Of a DNA stretch of 64,000 bases, positions 60,301 through 64,000 are shown one piece after another. The translations under genes were made by a program, and so were the position numbers. Within the stretch, counting starts at the first letter, position 1, and each line of letters begins with the position of its first letter. Location of the stretch: the NCBI RefSeq assembly GCF_019649055.1, contig NW_026570227.1:1364001-1428000 (forward strand). Reading direction: 5' to 3'. The stretch is from Paramacrobiotus metropolitanus (taxonomy: Eukaryota > Tardigrada > Eutardigrada > Parachela > Macrobiotidae). A model generated the notes under the pieces. The model saw nothing but the letters and a program-made list of their open reading frames with translations, searched no databases and had not been told where the DNA came from.

Positions 60301-60629
60301 TAAATATGGTTTATATAAAAGTATAATAAAATAAAGGTCATAGATTAATTTGTGCTCCCGGGGTGTAGGACTGGATCATCGCGCCGGACGGGTACGCGGC
60401 GTACTTCTGCCACGGCGAGTGCTCCTTCCCGTTGAACGCGCACATGAACGCCACTAACCACGCCATCGTGCAGACCCTGGTGCACCTCTTCAACCCCTTC
60501 ATCGTGCCCAAGGCCCTCTGCGCCCCCACCAAACTCAGCGCCATCTCCGTGCTGTACTTTGACGACAACTCCAACGTGGTCCTCAAGAAGTATCGCAACA
60601 TGGTGGCCAAGGGCTGCGGCTGCCACTAA
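57347..60629 (+). CDS. gbb: BMP5-8 / glass-bottom-boat-type TGF-beta ligand
   Basis: Seven exons join in phase: 57347-57516, 57686-57894, 58889-59078, 59309-59457, 59529-59765, 59885-59961 and 60369-60629. They total 1293 nt and 430 residues, nearly the length of BMP7. [20 protein letters not shown] is the signal peptide. The prodomain carries [12 protein letters not shown], the [20 protein letters not shown] strand, [14 protein letters not shown] and [11 protein letters not shown] furin-type RRSR site lies about 40 residues before the first Cys of the mature domain. The mature part has [36 protein letters not shown] and [19 protein letters not shown], ending [14 protein letters not shown]. 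Only six of the seven mature cysteines are present: the inter-chain Cys is Leu (L394 in [11 protein letters not shown]). Secreted dimeric morphogen acting through type I/II serine-threonine receptor kinases. A poly(A) signal lies at 60744. The gene symbol is by family (gbb/BMP5-8), not by a proven orthologue. Confidence 0.93.
58167..58527. repeat. MITE, copy 2 of the GGGGAAAAATGTGTC family (BMP intron 2)
   Basis: Same sequence and same long inverted arms as 35304-35640, ending TTTTTCCCCC at 58527. Internal difference: this copy has extra bases around 58270-58285. Lies wholly inside intron 2 of the BMP gene. Confidence 0.8.
58562..58753. repeat. 192-bp MITE, second family (BMP intron 2)
   Basis: Begins GGGGGCAAAAGTAAACGTGT and ends ACGCGTTTACTTTCGCCCC. 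The arms are about 68 bases (GTTCCACCGTTCCCCTGTAC and onward) and nearly complementary. Bordered by ATATA. Only 34 bases separate it from copy 2 of the other family. Confidence 0.8.
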
Positions 60630-60743
60630 CCGTCGTTTGTAGTCGAAACGAAATGTCGTAACTTCGGACCATGGTGTTCCCGGGCGGGAAACTGGCCACT
60701 CGATTAGCGATCTCATAGAAATGTTTCTCTGCGCAGCTACTGT

Positions 60744-60749
60744 AATAAA
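60744..60749 (+). terminator. Poly(A) signal of the BMP gene
   Basis: AATAAA 115 bases after the stop codon. Confidence 0.6.
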
Positions 60750-60919
60750 AAAAAACAATTCCGTCGTGCCAGTGTATTTTTGCGACCGGCCGGAAAAATC
60801 ACTGCATCACCGTATTCTTATCAATATTTGTATACCAGGATCACATTGTTTTTGTGAAGATTTTAAATTGCGCCTTTATGCAGAAGTCTGATTCGTCTGA
60901 AAAGTCACGACATTCTCAG

Positions 60920-61925
60920 CAGGAAAAAATGCGCCGGGCCTAACGGTATCCCTCATAAACTCTTGCAGGAGATTTATCCACTGCTGGTGGAGCCTATGAC
61001 TCACCTGATCAATCAGTGCTTTATCAAAAAAATATTTCCGGACATTTTCAAAAAAGCTAAAGTAATCGCCCTGCCGAAGTGCGGTCAGCCAAAATCGGTA
61101 GATCAAGTGCGGCCGATATCCTTATTATCAAGCAGACAAAATAACCGCTGTGCTTCCAATAATTTGTGAGTGGTTTGAACTGAACCGCTTGGTTGTCAAT
61201 GAAAAGAAGTCTAAGCTGCTCATGATCGCTTCAGCGTACAGTCGGGACAAAAGCATGGTGTCGGTCGATTTGAATGGGCATAAGCTTGAACCGGAAAAAT
61301 CAGTGAAGCACTTGGGGGTGATAATTGACGAGCATTTGAAATGGACCGACCAAATTAAAAAGGTTCAAAAAAGTGCTTATCATGGAGTCGCCCTAATAAA
61401 CAGTGTGAAAGATGCACTGCCAGTCGCCCACCGCGTTGGACTTTACCACGCATTCGTCCAGTCTCACCTGGACCGTTGCTCCATTGTATGGAGCGGTGCG
61501 CCTGTGTCCACGCTGGAGCCATTGGCCGTCGTGCAACGAAAAGCTGTTCGAGCTATTGCTAATTATGCCGAAACATCCGCTACCCAGTTGATGCAACAAT
61601 ACGGGATTACGCCACTATCTGAACGATGGAAACACCAGGAAATAACTTGGCTTTACAAAATTCTGCACCCGGAGAAGTTCCAAGTGCCCCGTTACCTCAC
61701 CGAAATGATCGTCGTAAAACACGATTCCAAACCGTACAGCCTTCGAAGCGGAAACAGGACCTTCATCGAAGGACAGGGAAGGACAAGGACGGGGAAGTCC
61801 ACGTTGGCGTGGAGGCTGGACAACGTTATGAGCCAGCTAACCGAGGCCGGAAGCGACATTCTTAATAGCAGTTCGCTTGCTGTTTTTCGTAATGCACTGA
61901 AGCATGTTACCATTAATTGATGCCT
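60920..61925 (+). mobile_element. Non-LTR retrotransposon reverse-transcriptase remnant
   Basis: The first piece reads KKCAGPNGIPHKLLQEIYPL and KKAKVIALPKCGQPKSVDQV, then RPISLLSS, the RT fingers region of a non-LTR (CR1/Jockey-like) polymerase. After about 61135 the frame shifts by one. From 61150 it reads ICEWFELNRLVVNEKKSKLL, VKHLGVIIDEHLKWTDQIKK and SHLDRCSIVWSGAP, the thumb region and C-terminus, ending at 61920. The palm with the YADD active site is missing between the two, so the copy cannot work. 5' truncation is also evident. The 3' flank (to about 62090) may be its untranslated tail. It sits between the BMP gene and the second ODC-like copy. Confidence 0.85.
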
Positions 61926-62640
61926 TTCTAGTTTTCTTAGTACTTCTCTTGTTTTGTGGCTTTTGCTCTAATTTCATTATGAATCCTGTTATTTAGCCAG
62001 GTTTAAATTCCCAGGCTAGATCTCGATCCTAGCCTTTTAATGGGTTACCTGCCTGCCGTACAATAAACAATGATTCGGCGTACGAATAATACGATCTTAA
62101 TATCTACGGAGTACGTGCGTTTTCGTGCAGAATTTGATGATCGGTATTAAACTGATAATACCGCACCGGGACGTATGTACGTGTATTTAAGCCTCAATCT
62201 GCCAAAATTTAATATAAATATATCGGCAGATTGAAGCGGCAGCGCTGTTATTACAGTAGCATGACAATTGCCGGTGCAAGTGAAATCCATAACCGTGCCC
62301 TCGAAAGCGGCGGAAATTAATTACTGCCAAGCAAGTTGTAGGTTGAGTTTCCTGAAATACTAAAACAATGTAAACATCTGTTCAGTGTCTAAGCCGAGAA
62401 TGATTAACAACCGCGTAATTGCTCACCACCGCGGGCTGTTTATGTATCACTTCTTTAACGACTTTGTGCAATGAAACGTTAAATATTCGTTTTATTGGCG
62501 TGATGTTGACTTTGATCATAAATGCGTAAATCGTCATTCTGCATTAGTTTTTTGCAGACGAAGCTGAGCAGACGCATTCCCATTCAACTGACCGTCGTGT
62601 AGCATCAGTATTTCTTAATTAATTCTAATTTCTGGTGAAG
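61926..62640. other. Spacer upstream of the second ODC-like copy
   Basis: Possible tail of the retrotransposon remnant followed by AT-rich sequence. AATCTGCC/GGCAGATT form a short inverted repeat at 62196-62233. No gene seen. Confidence 0.35.
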
Positions 62641-64000
62641 ATGGCTATTTGCACGCGGTATACGCATTGCCCCGGATCCACCATGGATCTCTTCGTTAAG
62701 GACGAGAAACTGACGCGTGACACGTTGATTCAGACGGCCATCGCCCACAAGTACGACCAGTACTGCGATGCGTCCTTTTTCTTCTTCGACGTCGACCGGA
62801 TGATCGAGAATGTCTTGCTGTGGAAGCGCCATCTGCCGCGTGTGGCACTGTACTACGGTCAGCCGGCAATTTGTACATGTTTTTATTTATCGATAAATTT
62901 ATTAAAATTCTGATTAAAAGCAACCTCAAGATTATACTAAAATATTAAATGAATAATATTAATACAAATTTATATACTGCGTATGTGTGTAATAACATTA
63001 TTCTCTTAAGTAAAATATTTATTAATTAAATGGCTTTTAACTGGGTTATACAGATTTACATTGATTAGACGCTAAATCACGGAGTACATTATTTCAGCAC
63101 AGAATACGTTTTATCCAGCCTTTACCGATACAGAACGTTTGATAAATATTTTATGAATAAAAAAATTGTATATATATATAAATTTATTTTAAAAGATATT
63201 TTTAACCCTTTTTTGTACATATCAATATATATAAAAAAATTGTATATATATAAATTTATTTTAAAAGATATTTTTAACCCTTTTTTGTACATATCAATAT
63301 ATGTACAAAAAAAGGGTTAAAAAATATCTTTTACTGTAGCTGTCAAATGCGATCCCGACCCGCTAATCCTCCGCATCCTAACCGCCCTGGGCTGCGGCTT
63401 CGAAGTGGCCACCCGCTACGAGATCGAGCAGACGGCCCTGCACGGCGTCGCCCCCGAGCGGGTGGTCTATTCCAACACCTGCAAGGCCCCCTCCAACATC
63501 ATCGCCGCCGCCCACCACAACGTCCGCCTGACCGTGTTCGACAGCCACGACGAGCTGGTCAAGCTCCAGGAGTACCAGCCCAACGCCCAGCTGATGGTGC
63601 GCCTGCGCTAAGACAACCCGCACGCCAAGATCCAGATGCACGGCCGCTTCGGCGTGTACGAAGCCACCGCCCGCACGCTGATCCAGAGCGCCTGGGACCG
63701 CGGGCTGGACGTCATGGGCGTGGCCTTCCACGTCGGGGTGGGCGTCAGCGGAACGGCCGACGCCCACGTCGGCGCCGTGGAGGTCGCCAAGCGGCTCTTC
63801 GACTTCGCCGCCGCCCACGGGCGGCCCTTCTCCGTCCTGGACGTCGGCGGCGGCTTCCGCGGCGACTGGAGCGACGCGCCTGTGACCTTTCCCCACTTCT
63901 GCCACGCCCTCAACGCCGGCCTGGACCGGCACTTCCCGCCCGCCTCCGGGGTGCGGATCATCGCCGAGCCGGGGCAGTTCGTGGTGACCACGACACAGTC
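62641..64000 (+). pseudogene. Second ornithine-decarboxylase-like copy, in-frame stop, runs off the right edge
   Basis: Exon 1 (62641-62857) and exon 2 (from 63340) join in phase 1 (LYY|A|VKCD), exactly as in the first copy. Exon 1 reads MAICTRYTHCPGSTMDLFVK and DASFFFFDVDRMIENVLLWK. Exon 2 reads AVKCDPDPLILRILTALGCG and RVVYSNTCKAPSNIIAAAHH, then a TAA at 63609-63611 replaces the TAC (Tyr) of copy one after LMVRLR. Translation past the stop stays in frame, DNPHAKIQMHGRFGVYEATA onward, to the window end. Up to the stop the two copies differ at many bases; beyond it they are almost identical for about 390 bases. V and Q replace the canonical phosphate-binding Ser and Arg here too. An ATG near 63675 would not rescue the PLP lysine. 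Pseudogene is the simplest call, unless readthrough or an assembly error explains the stop. Confidence 0.75.
63159..63333. repeat. Direct plus inverted repeat before the exon-2 acceptor of ODC copy 2
   Basis: A unit of about 73 bases (AAAAAAATTGTATATATATA ... AACCCTTTTTTGTACATATC) occurs twice in tandem (63159-63232, 63233-63304). It is followed at 63300-63333 by the reverse complement of its second half (TGTACAAAAAAAGGGTTAAA). The hairpin would end only a few bases before the AG at 63339. Confidence 0.75.

Overview
This is eukaryotic, almost certainly animal, nuclear DNA. The genes are split by short GT-AG introns. Exons are GC-rich while introns and spacers are AT-rich, and the recognisable products are metazoan: a Sin3 PAH1 domain, synaptotagmin-14/16, a BMP5-8/glass-bottom-boat ligand, a sigma-class GST, a fibrous-sheath-interacting-protein-1-like protein and Notch-ligand N-terminal (MNNL/C2) domains. 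A small ecdysozoan-type genome (tardigrade or arthropod) is my best guess, but nothing in the window fixes the species.

Layout. 1-250: edge of a Sin3-like gene (minus). 0.7-12 kb: repeat-rich, with several fold-back elements, a 3.1-kb hAT-like element that keeps its 8-bp target duplication (4292-7386), and one small two-repeat Cys-rich secreted protein (8090-8398, minus). 13-28.4 kb: four minus-strand genes: a membrane-anchored CASD1/PC-esterase-like SGNH protein, a secreted SUEL-type lectin, a sigma GST and synaptotagmin-14/16. 28.4-34.9 kb: no gene seen. 34.9-47.2 kb: three tandem minus-strand paralogues that look like the C2/MNNL module of Notch ligands without DSL or EGF domains, with the single-exon FSIP1-like gene between the second and third. 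48.4 kb: a THAP-domain reading frame with TGA at a zinc-ligand codon. 49.6-56.5 kb: three LysM-domain secreted proteins (minus) around an ornithine-decarboxylase-like gene (51.7-53.2 kb, plus). 57.3-60.6 kb: a complete seven-exon BMP5-8-like gene (plus). 60.9-61.9 kb: a non-LTR reverse-transcriptase remnant lacking its catalytic core. 62.6 kb to the window end: a second ornithine-decarboxylase-like copy with an in-frame stop.

For the multi-exon genes I joined exons by hand from GT/AG sites and reading phase. Several close exactly: BMP 1293 nt/430 aa, synaptotagmin 1854 nt/617 aa, GST 636 nt/211 aa, SGNH protein 888 nt/295 aa, and the three C2/MNNL paralogues 630, 651 and 630 nt. The genes do not form one pathway. 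The shared themes are tandem duplication of secreted-protein genes and introns loaded with short inverted-repeat transposons. The strongest points for follow-up are the DSL-less Notch-ligand-like trio, the BMP that lacks the inter-chain cysteine, the altered cofactor and substrate contacts in the ODC-like protein, and the nonsense codon and apparent gene-conversion boundary in its second copy.
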